Shown here one piece after another: positions 1 to 8,790 of a stretch of 64,000 nt of DNA. Below the pieces are notes generated by a model. The model was not told the DNA's origin and searched no databases. It worked only from the letters and a program-made list of their open reading frames with translations. The translations under genes and the position numbers were made by a program. How positions within the stretch are numbered: position 1 is the first letter of the stretch; each line of letters starts with the position of its first letter. The stretch is from assembly GCF_016908465.1 (NCBI RefSeq), contig NZ_JAFBDY010000007.1, positions 124,001 through 188,000 of the forward strand, read 5' to 3'. The DNA comes from Lysinibacillus composti. Lineage in GTDB: Bacteria > Bacillota > Bacilli > Bacillales_A > Planococcaceae.

Positions 1-735
1 GCTGGAATGTCACTGAATGAGTATATCAAAAACAGAAGATTATCCGTTGCAAATGTTGAATTAATTAACGGGGCAAAAGTGACAGATATTGCCTATAAAT
101 ATGGATATCAATCAATAGAAGGATTTTCGAGGGCATTTCGTGAATGGTGTGGTTTTTTACCTTCAGAAGTAGCGAAGAACAAAATTCAAAAGTCATTTCC
201 CAAGTTTACATTCTTTATAGATATACGAGGAGGAAAATCCATGGAATTTAAAATTGAAAGAAAAGAAAAGTTTAATATAGTCGGGGTATCGAAAAGAGTA
301 CCAATTCAATTTGAAGGTGTAAATCATGAAATTTTAGAACTTGCCCAGTCAATTACCGAACAACAAAGAAATGGTATGCATCAATTAGCCGATCTATATC
401 CTCATCAGGTTTTGAATGTATCCTTTGATTTTGATGAAGGTTTCTTGGAGGAAAAAGGCTATTTAACTCATATGATTGGTTTTGCAACATCTAAAGAAAA
501 TCCATTCGATGATTTAAAGCAAATTACTATTGAAGAAAGTCTATGGGCTATCTTCCCTAACCAAGGGCCATTTCCTACTACACTTCAAGAAACAACTGCA
601 AAAATTTATTCTGAATGGTTGCCTTCTTCAAATTATGAATTAATAGATCTACCTGGAATTTCCTTTACAAATCATAATGGTCCCTCAGAAAATGTATATA
701 GCGAAATTTGGATTCCAGTAAAAGAAAAAAAATAG
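1..735 (+). CDS. AraC-type regulator with GyrI-like effector domain (5' truncated)
   Basis: The reading frame is open from the first base, so the N-terminus lies outside the window. The visible 244 residues begin inside an AraC-family DNA-binding domain: the second helix-turn-helix is recognisable as TDIAYKYGYQSIEGFSRAFR followed by a GFLPSE turn (residues 25-55). From about residue 80 to the end there is a GyrI-like/BacR effector-binding domain, the usual partner in this architecture (compare Rob and other AraC-GyrI proteins), which normally senses small hydrophobic or cationic drugs. The ligand cannot be read from sequence. It is monocistronic here and ends just before a terminator. Confidence 0.82.
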   Translation, partial: AGMSLNEYIKNRRLSVANVELINGAKVTDIAYKYGYQSIEGFSRAFREWCGFLPSEVAKNKIQKSFPKFTFFIDIRGGKSMEFKIERKEKFNIVGVSKRVPIQFEGVNHEILELAQSITEQQRNGMHQLADLYPHQVLNVSFDFDEGFLEEKGYLTHMIGFATSKENPFDDLKQITIEESLWAIFPNQGPFPTTLQETTAKIYSEWLPSSNYELIDLPGISFTNHNGPSENVYSEIWIPVKEKK

Positions 736-799
736 TTAGCGATAAATTCCAATGATTCATAGAAATGTTATTCTGTTAAACTTTTCATTTACATTAATA

Positions 800-832
800 G
801 ACCAGTTAGGAAAAACCTTACTGGTCTTTTTA
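800..832 (+). terminator. Rho-independent terminator of the AraC/GyrI gene
   Basis: An 11-bp stem GACCAGTTAGG / CCTTACTGGTC with one mismatch and an AAAAA loop is followed by TTTTTT on the plus strand, 65 bases after the stop codon. Confidence 0.8.
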
Positions 833-910
833 AAATTGATATAAGGCATTCTATTATGTATAATGCCTCCGATAGTTTTGGCTTCAACTTAATACATAAA
901 CGTCAGCTAA

Positions 911-1282
911 TTATTGAACTGTTATGTTATCAAAAGGGATTGATTCACCATTCACTTGAACGTCTATTGCATGGTGTTTCGTATCTGTTGTTAAGTAGAA
1001 TGTGTTTTGCTTTTCAACGTCATTTACTTGATTAGTTACATTAAACTTTATTATTAAAGTATCCCCTTTTGTTTCTATATCAGTTTCAACATCGCCACGT
1101 GAATAAAACACAATATAATATCCTTTTCCTCCATCAGTAATTGATTGAAGTTTTAAATTGGGATCAACTGCTTGTTGCACATTTTTAGGTATCTTTTCAA
1201 TTTCCTTAAAACTCAATGTTGAAGAATTACAAGCCGCTAAAATCGAGATTAACAAAAACACTAATAAAAGTATTTTCTTCAA
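911..1282 (-). CDS. Small secreted lipoprotein of unknown function
   Basis: A 123-residue protein if translation begins at the TTG at 1282, which has a GGGGGAG ribosome binding site 7 bases upstream. The longer in-frame reading from 1333 would put a basic stretch in front of the signal peptide and is less likely. The N-terminus is a typical type II signal peptide: LKK, a Leu/Ile core, then the lipobox ISILAAC with the lipidated Cys at residue 16. The mature part is polar with no family I recognise. It should be anchored to the outer face of the membrane. No operon partner is visible. Confidence 0.7.
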   Translation of the reverse strand: MKKILLLVFLLISILAACNSSTLSFKEIEKIPKNVQQAVDPNLKLQSITDGGKGYYIVFYSRGDVETDIETKGDTLIIKFNVTNQVNDVEKQNTFYLTTDTKHHAIDVQVNGESIPFDNITVQ

Positions 1283-1680
1283 TATATATCTCCCCCTTCT
1301 AACAGTTTTCCTATTTTTATTACCTATATCCAATTTTGTTCCCTTCCACTTTAAGATGCTTTATGTACTTTACTAAATTTAGGTGATCGAAATTTTTGAC
1401 TCTCTGTTTTGGAACTATATATTGATATTTTACTTTTTATTTATGAAATTTTAATCAAAATCATTTCTATGCCCTTTTTAAAGAATATGCTTACTTGCCT
1501 GTAAGTACCCTATCTTAACGAATGAGAAATTTTTAACTTTTTTGATCTGCGTCCATTGAAATGTAGCTTTTCTAAAAAGTGTACTAAAATCAAAAATTAA
1601 TTGCTCATGAATCTCATGTGTTAACCATATATTGATTTTGTAATTTAGAATGTGCATAAAAAGAGGAGGAAATATATATC
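1283..1680. other. Gene-poor intergenic stretch
   Basis: No convincing coding region is visible on either strand. The longer open frames here lack ribosome binding sites and are of very biased composition. It should hold the promoters of the flanking divergent genes, but I cannot place them with confidence. Confidence 0.4.
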
Positions 1681-1929
1681 GTGCAGACAAAAGAAGTGCG
1701 TTTACGACGGATTCAACATCTCGCTCATGAAATCATGGATGAAATTAATTTAAGTGAAGAACAAAGACAATCTGAGGAATCAAGGATTATAATTGATAAT
1801 CTCTCCCGTGCAATTGGTGAATTTGCAGATCCATCAGGTTATTATTCGCTGGACTATATTGAAGAAAAAGTCGAAAATGCCCATCGTCAGTTAATTAGAA
1901 ACCCCAAAAAAATCAAATTTCACCTCTAA
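1681..1929 (+). CDS. Conserved-looking small cytosolic protein, function unknown
   Basis: An 82-residue, highly charged, probably all-helical protein beginning at a GTG with a strong GAGGAGGAAA ribosome binding site 10 bases upstream. It has no signal peptide or membrane segment. It starts with basic residues (KEVRLRRIQHLA), then an acidic helical region, and ends in a basic tail (NPKKIKFHL). I do not recognise a family. The good initiation region and sensible composition support a real gene. Confidence 0.6.
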   Translation: MQTKEVRLRRIQHLAHEIMDEINLSEEQRQSEESRIIIDNLSRAIGEFADPSGYYSLDYIEEKVENAHRQLIRNPKKIKFHL

Positions 1930-2047
1930 CATTTTAGAATATCCTGGCTAACCAACTAATATATAACCCCGTTTTTTATAGAGATAAAAAATATTCGATA
2001 AATTTGAATGAAAATGATAGTTATTATCAATACTATAAATAATAAAA

Positions 2048-2067
2048 GGTAACCAAATTTGGTTACC
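2048..2067 (-). terminator. Terminator of the DUF1540 gene
   Basis: A perfect 20-bp palindrome, GGTAACCAAA / TTTGGTTACC, is followed on the minus strand by TTTTATTATTTAT. It lies 10 bases past the stop of the DUF1540 gene. Confidence 0.75.
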
Positions 2068-2077
2068 TAGAGAAAAA

Positions 2078-2233
2078 TTAATGCTCTGGTTTAAACGTTT
2101 TACAATCTGTTTCTTCACTATTAGATGCTTGTTCACCTTTATTACTTACTACATAAATAGTATCTGCATTACATTTGTTTCCAGAACCCCAATACGTACA
2201 GTTATTTACTTCACAAAGAACATCTTGAGCCAT
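2078..2233 (-). CDS. DUF1540 cysteine-rich small protein
   Basis: A 51-residue gene translating as MAQDVLCEVNNCTYW then GSGNKCNADTIYV and, near the end, TDCKTF. The C-x4-C, KCNAD and DCKTF cysteines match the DUF1540 family, short Cys-rich proteins common in spore-forming Firmicutes and suspected of binding metal. The ATG at 2233 has an AAGGAGGTG site with good spacing. The 20-bp palindromic terminator follows. The opposite strand also has an open frame, but it lacks a ribosome binding site and family resemblance. Confidence 0.88.
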   Translation of the reverse strand: MAQDVLCEVNNCTYWGSGNKCNADTIYVVSNKGEQASNSEETDCKTFKPEH

Positions 2234-2428
2234 AGTATCACACCTCCTTTATTGTTATCATTGACAATTTTGAGGAGGTTGATACTTTTTTTACCTAAAG
2301 ATCAAAATATAATTTAACATCCCAAATTAGTTGATGGAGTCTTTTTACGAAGTGTTTCAAAAAAACTTACTAAACATTTACCACCTATTCATTTAGAATT
2401 ACGTATTTCAAAATCATTGATAGCAATA

Positions 2429-2466
2429 AAAAGCCAAGCGTTAGTGAAAGAAGGAGATCTTGGCTA
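2429..2466 (-). terminator. Terminator downstream of the SDR gene
   Basis: On the minus strand AGCCAAGATCT pairs imperfectly with a downstream CGCTTGGCT, followed by TTTTTATTG. It lies about 15 bases past the stop of the dehydrogenase gene. Confidence 0.65.
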
Positions 2467-2480
2467 CCCCCTTATTTTCG

Positions 2481-3233
2481 TTACCTTCCACCACTTACAT
2501 TAATAATCTCCCCTAATATGTAATTTGAAGCATCGGAAGAAAGGAAAGCAATTACCTCTGCTATTTCCATTGGTGATGCTGCCCGTTTAATAGGTACCGA
2601 TGAAACCATGCGCTCAAGACGATTATCGTTTGGAGCAAATTTCTCATGGAATGGCGTTTCTACCATTCCTGGTGCCACTCCATTCACAATAATTCCATAT
2701 TCAATTAACTCTCTGGACATACCAATGGTCAATGTATTTACTGCTCCTTTAGTAGATGCATAGTGAATACTTTCTCCCGCACCTCCAATTCGAGCTGCTG
2801 CGGAAGATACATTGATGATTTTGCCATTTTTCTTAGGAATCATATGTTTTAATACGGCTTGAGAACATAAAAGAACACTATTTACATTTAATCGAAACGT
2901 TTCCTCCCACAGTTCTTCACTCATATCCATAAAGCTGCTTTGACGGATTCCACCTCCAGCATTATTAACGAGAACATCAATCGTATTAAATGAGGAAATA
3001 GCTTGATCGACCATTGATTTCACTTCCTCTTTTTTCGTAACATCAGCTTGAATCGCTATCACTTCTCCGCCTTTTTCTCGAATAAGTTTGACAGCCTCCA
3101 TTGCTCCTTTTTCATTGGAATGAAAATTAATAATAACTTTCGCTCCTCTAGATGCCACTAAATTGGCTGTAGCAAGCCCAATCCCTGAACTTGCTCCAGT
3201 AATAAGAATCACTTTGCCTAACAAGCTTTGCAT
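2481..3233 (-). CDS. Short-chain dehydrogenase/reductase (FabG-like)
   Basis: A 250-residue classical SDR. The N-terminal Rossmann fold has TGASSGIG for the NAD(P) pyrophosphate. NNAG follows, then the catalytic Ser-Tyr-Lys set (NVSSAA, and YASTKGAV as the YxxxK motif) and the PGMVETP loop. Family members reduce keto groups or oxidise alcohols; the substrate is not predictable. The start at 3233 (MQSLLGK) is preferred over the longer reading from 3278 because AGGAGG lies 7 bases upstream and the Rossmann strand starts right after it. It appears monocistronic. Confidence 0.85.
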   Translation of the reverse strand: MQSLLGKVILITGASSGIGLATANLVASRGAKVIINFHSNEKGAMEAVKLIREKGGEVIAIQADVTKKEEVKSMVDQAISSFNTIDVLVNNAGGGIRQSSFMDMSEELWEETFRLNVNSVLLCSQAVLKHMIPKKNGKIINVSSAAARIGGAGESIHYASTKGAVNTLTIGMSRELIEYGIIVNGVAPGMVETPFHEKFAPNDNRLERMVSSVPIKRAASPMEIAEVIAFLSSDASNYILGEIINVSGGR

Positions 3234-3478
3234 AGGCCTTCCTCCTGAAAAGTTTGATTGTAATAAGTTTTCTACCATTTAAGTCCAAACCCTTTTGTTG
3301 AAGAATTTTTTTAAAAAATTAGATTCTCAACAATCATGCTTTCAAAGGATTAAATAGATCATCGTGAAACTAAAATAGGCAGACACCCAACATATAGGCC
3401 TAAAAATAATAAAGAAGATGACTAAAGTTTTTTAATCATCTCCTTAAAAGTTATGTATTAATTTCCGAATACTTATAC

Positions 3479-4045
3479 TTATTTCCAAAATATTGGATAT
3501 ACTCGATCGCTTTGTAAATTATTAACGATAAGTGCCATTAATACAATTAGTACTGTTCCTAGTAATATAGGCATAAATAAAAAGCTCCAGCTATGAGCTC
3601 CTAATATGACAATAATCGGATTTCCTCCTGCAGGTGGATGCGTTGTTTTAGTAAGCATCATTGCTGCAACCGCTAAGCCTACTGCTAATGCGATTGTCCA
3701 CGGCTCATTTCCAAATAAATGATACATAATTAGGCCAACTAGCGAAGAAATCACATGCCCTCCAATTATATTTCTTGGTTGGGACAACGGTGAATTCCAG
3801 ACTCCAAAAGCTAATGTACAGCTTGCCCCAAACGGCGCAATTAGCCAGTTTGTTGACGTATTTGTAGTTAAGCTGATCAGTATAAGGAGTGTAATAAACC
3901 CACCAATAAATGCTGCTATCACATCCTTCATGTTTACCTGTAGTGGATTTTCTGCTTGCCCCTTCATTTTAGAAAGAAATACTAAAATGAAGGGGCTTTT
4001 TTCTTTTGGAATCGTTTTTAAAACTTTGGTTAAAATAGTAGACAC
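3479..4045 (-). CDS. HPP family integral membrane protein
   Basis: The predicted protein has at least four hydrophobic helices and the family signature THPPAGGNP about two thirds along. HPP proteins are small membrane proteins; a cyanobacterial member has been linked to nitrite uptake, but the role in Bacillales is unknown. The start is uncertain. The GTG at 4045 gives 188 residues but has poor ribosome-binding spacing. The ATG at about 3931 (MKDVIAAFIGG) begins directly at the first membrane helix. The doubtful N-terminal 40 residues overlap a perfect inverted repeat (separate entry), which favours the shorter form or an unusual leader. Confidence 0.75.
   Translation of the reverse strand: MSTILTKVLKTIPKEKSPFILVFLSKMKGQAENPLQVNMKDVIAAFIGGFITLLILISLTTNTSTNWLIAPFGASCTLAFGVWNSPLSQPRNIIGGHVISSLVGLIMYHLFGNEPWTIALAVGLAVAAMMLTKTTHPPAGGNPIIVILGAHSWSFLFMPILLGTVLIVLMALIVNNLQSDRVYPIFWK
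3958..4003 (+). terminator. Perfect 15-bp inverted repeat with T-tract, antisense to the HPP 5' end
   Basis: GCCCCTTCATTTTAG (3958-3972) pairs perfectly with CTAAAATGAAGGGGC (3982-3996) across a 9-base loop and is followed on the plus strand by TTTTTTCTTTT. That is a textbook terminator for rightward transcription, yet no plus-strand gene ends here. On the minus strand it lies in the proposed leader or N-terminal coding part of the HPP gene. Confidence 0.6.
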
Positions 4046-4364
4046 ATCCTTTCTAGTTTATTTTCGATATTATTTGAATAATCAATTAATTATACAAAAC
4101 TTCATTTCAATTATGCTAGATATTTTTTTATGAACCGTAGTTTTTATAATCACTTTATCGTGTACATGTGATTCTATTGCTCCATAAGCTAAGGCGAAAT
4201 GCGTTTTCTTTTCGTATATAGTAAAACTTTTTCATAAACATCTAATGTGACCTTCTAACCGTACATTTATTCATTTTTTATAGATTATAGTTTTTTTTTT
4301 ACAAATGATATGCTATTATTGGACCAGTGACCGAATTCGATTTATAGTCAGTCGAGGTGAAAAA

Positions 4365-4934
4365 ATGAATAAAAAAAATGATATTTTAGAAGCAGCTACT
4401 AGGTCTTTTTCGATGTTTGGCTACAAGGCAACTACAATTGAACAAGTAGCAAAACTTGCAAAAGTCGGAAAAGGTACAGTTTATAATTTTTATGATAATA
4501 AGGAGCAACTGTTAAAAGAAGCCGTTCTATTAATGATTGATGACATGAAAAAAGAAACTGAAAACAACTTTGATCCTTCTATTAGTTTTATGGAAAATGT
4601 TCATCAATCCATTGTTCGACTATTAAACTATCGTGAGCAACATTTATTATTTGCAAAATTATTAGAAGAGGAACGGCAGCTACAAACACCAGAAGTAATC
4701 GAGATGATTTCGTCAATTAATCGAGAAATTGTTATGTATATATCCGAAAAATTAGGCTTAGCTGTTGAGCGAGGAGAAATTCGTCCATGTAACGTAGAGG
4801 TTGTTGCCTTCGTATTTTTAAAATCGTATTTAGCATTGGTTGTAGATTGGCAAACAACTTATTCTGAACCTTTAACACAACAAGAAATTGCAGAAGTAAT
4901 CCAACAGACAATTATAAGTGGTTTATCGAAATAA
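4365..4934 (+). CDS. TetR-family transcriptional regulator
   Basis: A 189-residue protein. Residues 1-50 form the TetR DNA-binding domain (AATRSFSMFGYKATTIEQVA, then KVGKGTVYNFYDNKEQLL). The rest is a helical ligand domain. The ATG at 4365 has GAGGTG 6 bases upstream; a longer in-frame start at 4305 has no such site. The gene lies 99 bases before the YhgE permease gene on the same strand, a common pairing in which the regulator represses the membrane protein. Confidence 0.88.
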   Translation: MNKKNDILEAATRSFSMFGYKATTIEQVAKLAKVGKGTVYNFYDNKEQLLKEAVLLMIDDMKKETENNFDPSISFMENVHQSIVRLLNYREQHLLFAKLLEEERQLQTPEVIEMISSINREIVMYISEKLGLAVERGEIRPCNVEVVAFVFLKSYLALVVDWQTTYSEPLTQQEIAEVIQQTIISGLSK

Positions 4935-5033
4935 GTTGCGTTAACTAATTTTTTTTAAGTTGAAATGACCAAAAAACGATTTTGGTCATAGCGGTTTTAT
5001 TGAGAAATAGATATTATTGGGAGGAAAACAGGA

Positions 5034-7220
5034 TTGTTAAAACAGGAATGGTTATCGATTTTGAAAGATAAAAAGTACTTTGCGTCGATCGCCGTCATGT
5101 TCATTATACCGCTATTATATAGTGGGATGCTTTTATGGGCATTTTGGGATCCGTACGGTCAATTAGAAGAATTACCAGTGGCACTTGTTAATAACGATAA
5201 AGGTGCAAATTTCGAAGGTGAATCTTTACAGTTGGGCGACGAACTAGTTAAAAATTTAGAGGATAGTGCAAAGTTTGATTTTAAACAAGTGACCGAAAAA
5301 GAAGCAAATAAAATGCTAGCGAATAAAGATGCATACATTGTCATTCAAATTCCTAAACATTTTTCAGAAAACGCAACAACGTTACTTGATGAAAATCCAC
5401 AAAAATTAGAGCTCGAATATAAAATAGATGAAGCATCGAACTATATTACATCTAAAATTGGAGACAGTGCAATTAATCAAATTCGTACAGAAGTAAATGA
5501 ACAAGTTTCGAAAACTTATGCTGAGCAGTTGTTTGCTGTGATTGAACGTTTAAGTGATGGTTACGGTGACGCTGCAGATGGGGCATCGAAAATAAAAGAT
5601 GGCGTTGTCCAATTGCAAGATGGAACTGTAACGTTAAAAGATTACTTATATGAATTAGCGAAAGGCACTGTTACGTTATCTAGTAGTACGAGTAAGTTAG
5701 TAGATGGAGCTTCATCTGCTCAATCAGGTGCCGAAGAGCTAGCAAATGGTGCACAAAAACTTTCGCAAGGGAGTCAAGCGTTAAGCGACGGAGCAAGTAC
5801 TCTACAAGAAGGAACATCTAGTTTATCGTCTGGTATTTCGCAATTTACAGGTGGTGTCGAAAAAGTTGCTTCAGGTCAGCAAGCACTTTTAGAAGGACAG
5901 CAAACATTCCAAACAAAATTAGATAGTTTTTCAAGTGGCACTGAACAAGTTGCAGCTGGTTCACAAAACTTAGCAGCGAGTACGGATCAATTAGCAGCTG
6001 GGATTGCTTCATTAGGCGACAATTTATCTTCTGCGTTAGCACAACTACCAGAAGAACAACGTCAAGCACTAGAAGCTTCAATTGCACAACTTGAAGCAAG
6101 TAGTAAGCAAATTGCACAAGGTGCAAATACGTTAGCAAGTGGTTCAAATAGCTTACAAGAAAATGCTCAGGCATTAGCGAATGGTCATGCAACTATTGTT
6201 GCAAATAGCGAGCAGTTAACAAATGGATTACAGGAATTAACTTCAAATTCGAATTCACTTGTCGAAGGTGCAACAAAGGTAGCAAACGGTGTGTCAAGTT
6301 TATCCGAAAATTTAGGGCAGTTTAATACAGGTGTTGCATCTGTAGCAAACGGTGCAAGTAGTTTAAATACTGGTTTAAGTACATTAGCAGATGGAGCTAA
6401 AAAATTATCGGATGGTACATCAACGTTAAGTGGAAAATCTGGTGAACTTGCGGATGGATCGAACGAATTAGTAGATGGAGCAGATAAACTAGTCGATGGT
6501 ACAGAACAATTAACGGACACATTATCAGATGCGAAAGAGGAATCATCCATTTCAGTCTCTGATCAAAACTATGATATGGTTGCTTCTGCAGTAGAAGTTG
6601 ATAAAGATGTAAAAAATAGTGTCGATAACTACGGAACAGGTTTAGCTCCTTACTTTATTTCATTAGGTTTATTTGTAGGGGCGCTTATTTTAACGAACGT
6701 TTATGCGTTTGTACAACCTGCTGTTCAACCAACAGGGTTATTACGATGGTTTGTAAGTAAATGTTCAGTACCATTTGTCGTTTGGATTTTCCAAACAGTG
6801 CTTTTATCGGTCGTATTATTATATGGTTTAAAAATGAATGTTTCGAACGTTCCGTTATTCTTATTGTTAATGGCTGTTACAAGTTTTGCATTTATAGCGA
6901 TTGTACAGTTGTTAGTTGTTGTTTTAGATGATGTTGGCCGATTTGTCGCATTATTATTTTTAATATTACAGCTTGCTTCAAGCGCTGGGACATTTCCTTT
7001 ACAACTATTACCAAAAACGTTACAAGCATTCAATTCATATATGCCAATGAGTTATTCTGTTGAGGCGTTCCGCCATGTGATTTCAACAACGGATTATGGT
7101 GTTGTATATGAAAATATAGCTTTACTTGCTGGAATAGGTATTGTATGTGTATGTTTAACATTCATGGTCTTTGGAATACTTTATAAACACCGATATTCAA
7201 AACAGGCAGTAGAAAATTAG
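5034..7220 (+). CDS. yhgE: YhgE/Pip-type membrane protein (ABC-2 related)
   Basis: A 728-residue protein with one N-terminal transmembrane helix (about 18-38), a very long external region, and a cluster of about five membrane helices from residue 540 to 720. This is the YhgE/Pip plan, related to phage infection protein of Lactococcus and to the EsaA family of type VII secretion. Residues about 175-495 are an extended low-complexity coiled coil built from repeated L-x2-G-A/S-x2-L-x2-G units. It probably starts at the TTG at 5034, 9 bases after GGGAGG. The physiological substrate is unknown. It lies behind the TetR gene, probably under its control. Confidence 0.85.
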   Translation: MLKQEWLSILKDKKYFASIAVMFIIPLLYSGMLLWAFWDPYGQLEELPVALVNNDKGANFEGESLQLGDELVKNLEDSAKFDFKQVTEKEANKMLANKDAYIVIQIPKHFSENATTLLDENPQKLELEYKIDEASNYITSKIGDSAINQIRTEVNEQVSKTYAEQLFAVIERLSDGYGDAADGASKIKDGVVQLQDGTVTLKDYLYELAKGTVTLSSSTSKLVDGASSAQSGAEELANGAQKLSQGSQALSDGASTLQEGTSSLSSGISQFTGGVEKVASGQQALLEGQQTFQTKLDSFSSGTEQVAAGSQNLAASTDQLAAGIASLGDNLSSALAQLPEEQRQALEASIAQLEASSKQIAQGANTLASGSNSLQENAQALANGHATIVANSEQLTNGLQELTSNSNSLVEGATKVANGVSSLSENLGQFNTGVASVANGASSLNTGLSTLADGAKKLSDGTSTLSGKSGELADGSNELVDGADKLVDGTEQLTDTLSDAKEESSISVSDQNYDMVASAVEVDKDVKNSVDNYGTGLAPYFISLGLFVGALILTNVYAFVQPAVQPTGLLRWFVSKCSVPFVVWIFQTVLLSVVLLYGLKMNVSNVPLFLLLMAVTSFAFIAIVQLLVVVLDDVGRFVALLFLILQLASSAGTFPLQLLPKTLQAFNSYMPMSYSVEAFRHVISTTDYGVVYENIALLAGIGIVCVCLTFMVFGILYKHRYSKQAVEN

Positions 7221-7305
7221 TTTAATTGAAAGTGTGATTGGACATCTTAAAATAAATGAGCCAGTTTCCATCATTTTCAGCTCACTTAGGTAAAGAAATA
7301 TTAGG

Positions 7306-7363
7306 AAAAAGCAGAAGGTCAATTGGAGTGCATAGTTGCACTTCTAAACCTTCTGCTTTTTTT
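7306..7363 (+). terminator. Terminator after yhgE
   Basis: AAAAAGCAGAAGGT (7306-7319) pairs perfectly with ACCTTCTGCTTTTT (7348-7361), and the T-run continues. A second short hairpin (GGAGTGC / GCACTTC) is nested in the loop. The symmetrical A/T flanks mean it may act in both directions, also ending the recombinase transcript. Confidence 0.8.
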
Positions 7364-7407
7364 ATTTCAACGAATATTAAAATACATATACAATAAGAAA
7401 CATCCTT

Positions 7408-8250
7408 TTAAAAGTATTTACTATAAAAGTCATGTCTTAGTTTTCCGCTTAACTGAGCATAAATTTTTGTAGTCTCACTCTTTTCATGACCTAGTAAACT
7501 CTGGATGACATCAATTGGAGCACCGTTATTAATCATATGCGTTGCATAGCTGTGTCGTAATTGATGGGGATGAATATTCTTTTTTATTCCAGCTCGATTT
7601 GATATGCGCTTGATAATATATCTTAGATTATCAATACTCATACGCCTTTTCGGTCTTCTGTCCGTAATAAATAATCCAGGATCCTCATCGTCCCGTTCAT
7701 CTAAATACCTTTTTAACCAAATGGAGCAGCGAATATTAAAGTACACTTCCCTTTCTTTATCACCTTTTCCATGTACAATAACTGAATTCGTTCGAAAATC
7801 AATATCATCGCGATTTAATTTTGCAACTTCTCCAATACGGCAGCCTGTGGAATACAAAAACTCAAATAGCGCATTTTCCATCGTTGTTTGACAAGCTTCC
7901 CTTAGATGTTCTATCTCTAATTCTGAGAGAAACTTAGGAATCCTTTTCCCTAACTTTGGCTCTTTTAATTTAGCAGCGGGATTTTTTTTAATATAGCCCT
8001 CTTCATGTGACCATCTAAAGAGCGATTTAATGCAACGAATTCTGTGTCCTAAACTAGAGGCCTTTAAGTGATCTCCTGACTGTATTAAATATTCTTTTAA
8101 TTTCTCTGTACTAAACTCGTTCATATCAATATCACCAAAAAATCGTAATAAAAGATTATATTGGAAAGAATACGTTTTTAATGTAAGTGATGAATATCCC
8201 TCGATTGTTTTATCTATTTGATATTTTTCCCACGCTTCGGATAATAACAT
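7408..8250 (-). CDS. Tyrosine recombinase/integrase (XerC/XerD-like)
   Basis: A 280-residue site-specific recombinase. Residues 1-90 are the SAM-like core-binding domain (SSLTLKTYSFQYNLLLRFFG). The catalytic domain follows with the full set: Arg138 in TGCRIGEV, Lys in HGKGDKER (162/165), His229 and Arg232 in HQLRHSYATH, His255 in LLGHEKSETT, and the nucleophile Tyr264. It is shorter than phage integrases and near the size of XerC/D. ATG 8250 has AGGAG upstream. The gene stands alone; 130 bases upstream lies an isolated copy of the hairpin repeat that makes up the 16-35 kb array. Whether it acts on those repeats is unproven. It could instead be an orphan Xer-type enzyme. Confidence 0.9.
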   Translation of the reverse strand: MLLSEAWEKYQIDKTIEGYSSLTLKTYSFQYNLLLRFFGDIDMNEFSTEKLKEYLIQSGDHLKASSLGHRIRCIKSLFRWSHEEGYIKKNPAAKLKEPKLGKRIPKFLSELEIEHLREACQTTMENALFEFLYSTGCRIGEVAKLNRDDIDFRTNSVIVHGKGDKEREVYFNIRCSIWLKRYLDERDDEDPGLFITDRRPKRRMSIDNLRYIIKRISNRAGIKKNIHPHQLRHSYATHMINNGAPIDVIQSLLGHEKSETTKIYAQLSGKLRHDFYSKYF

Positions 8251-8382
8251 GAGTCTTCCACTCTCCTAGAATTTAAATCTATTGTTCTAATTCTATTATG
8301 TTCAAGGAAAGTATTTTTCATACGAGGGTATTAAAGAATCTTAAAAAATAGAAGATTACCAAACCAAGTAATCCTTGTAAAT

Positions 8383-8430
8383 CAAGAAAAGGACACTTCC
8401 CTTTTTACAGGAAGCGCCCGTTGTTTAATA
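8383..8430 (-). repeat. GGGCGC hairpin repeat, copy 1
   Basis: Minus strand AAACAACGGGCGC, CTTCC, loop, GGGAAGTGTCC, then TTTTCTTG. It lies 3' of the small membrane-protein gene and just upstream of the recombinase gene, about 8 kb from the main array. Confidence 0.75.
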
Positions 8431-8436
8431 AAACAG

Positions 8437-8790
8437 TTATAGAAAAATTTCCGTAGTATGATAGGCTATGATCATTATTATGGGCAACCATACAGAGTAG
8501 GCGAAATGGATATAATATGCTTTCGAATCTTGATCAAACCTTTTTGCCATGTATCCTCTAAATCCATACAATACAAAAAAATATAGTGAAACCCACAAAT
8601 ATTGTGGAATTGGATTTAATGGGCGATAGATATCCTTTTCAAGAACAGAAATACTCGACATAAATGCACCAATAACAAATATAATCGACATTAAAATTTC
8701 TATTAAAGATTGATTCTTAGTGAACTTTTTATTATATTTAATTTCCTTTGGAAGATTAAATTTCCGTTTTACCAGTTTTTCGAGATTCAA
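8437..8790 (-). CDS. Small membrane protein, DUF4181-like
   Basis: As written from the TTG at 8790 the product has 117 residues, with hydrophobic helices at about 30-50, 62-77 and 98-115 and a YGFRGYMAKRFDQDSKAYY segment resembling DUF4181 proteins. The frame continues upstream without a stop and encodes a further transmembrane helix (IFWFAFTIYFLLIL). A GGAGGGG site lies 7 bases before an ATA codon at 8838, which would give 133 residues. So the true start may be a rare ATA, or the original start has mutated. Repeat copy 1 follows its stop by 7 bases, as for the array genes. Function unknown. Confidence 0.6.
   Translation of the reverse strand: MNLEKLVKRKFNLPKEIKYNKKFTKNQSLIEILMSIIFVIGAFMSSISVLEKDIYRPLNPIPQYLWVSLYFFVLYGFRGYMAKRFDQDSKAYYIHFAYSVWLPIIMIIAYHTTEIFL

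Noticed and set aside
1478-1690. 70-codon minus-strand ORF
   Set aside because: No ribosome binding site, composition not protein-like, and its start overlaps the ribosome binding site region of the 1681 gene.
5845-6550. Long minus-strand open frames opposite the yhgE coiled coil
   Set aside because: They arise from the repetitive codon pattern of the Gly/Ser/Ala/Leu-rich coil on the other strand; no initiation signals.
5034-7220. Type VII secretion locus
   Set aside because: YhgE/Pip is related to EsaA, but no EssC, WXG100 or LXG gene is near; the TetR-yhgE pair stands alone.
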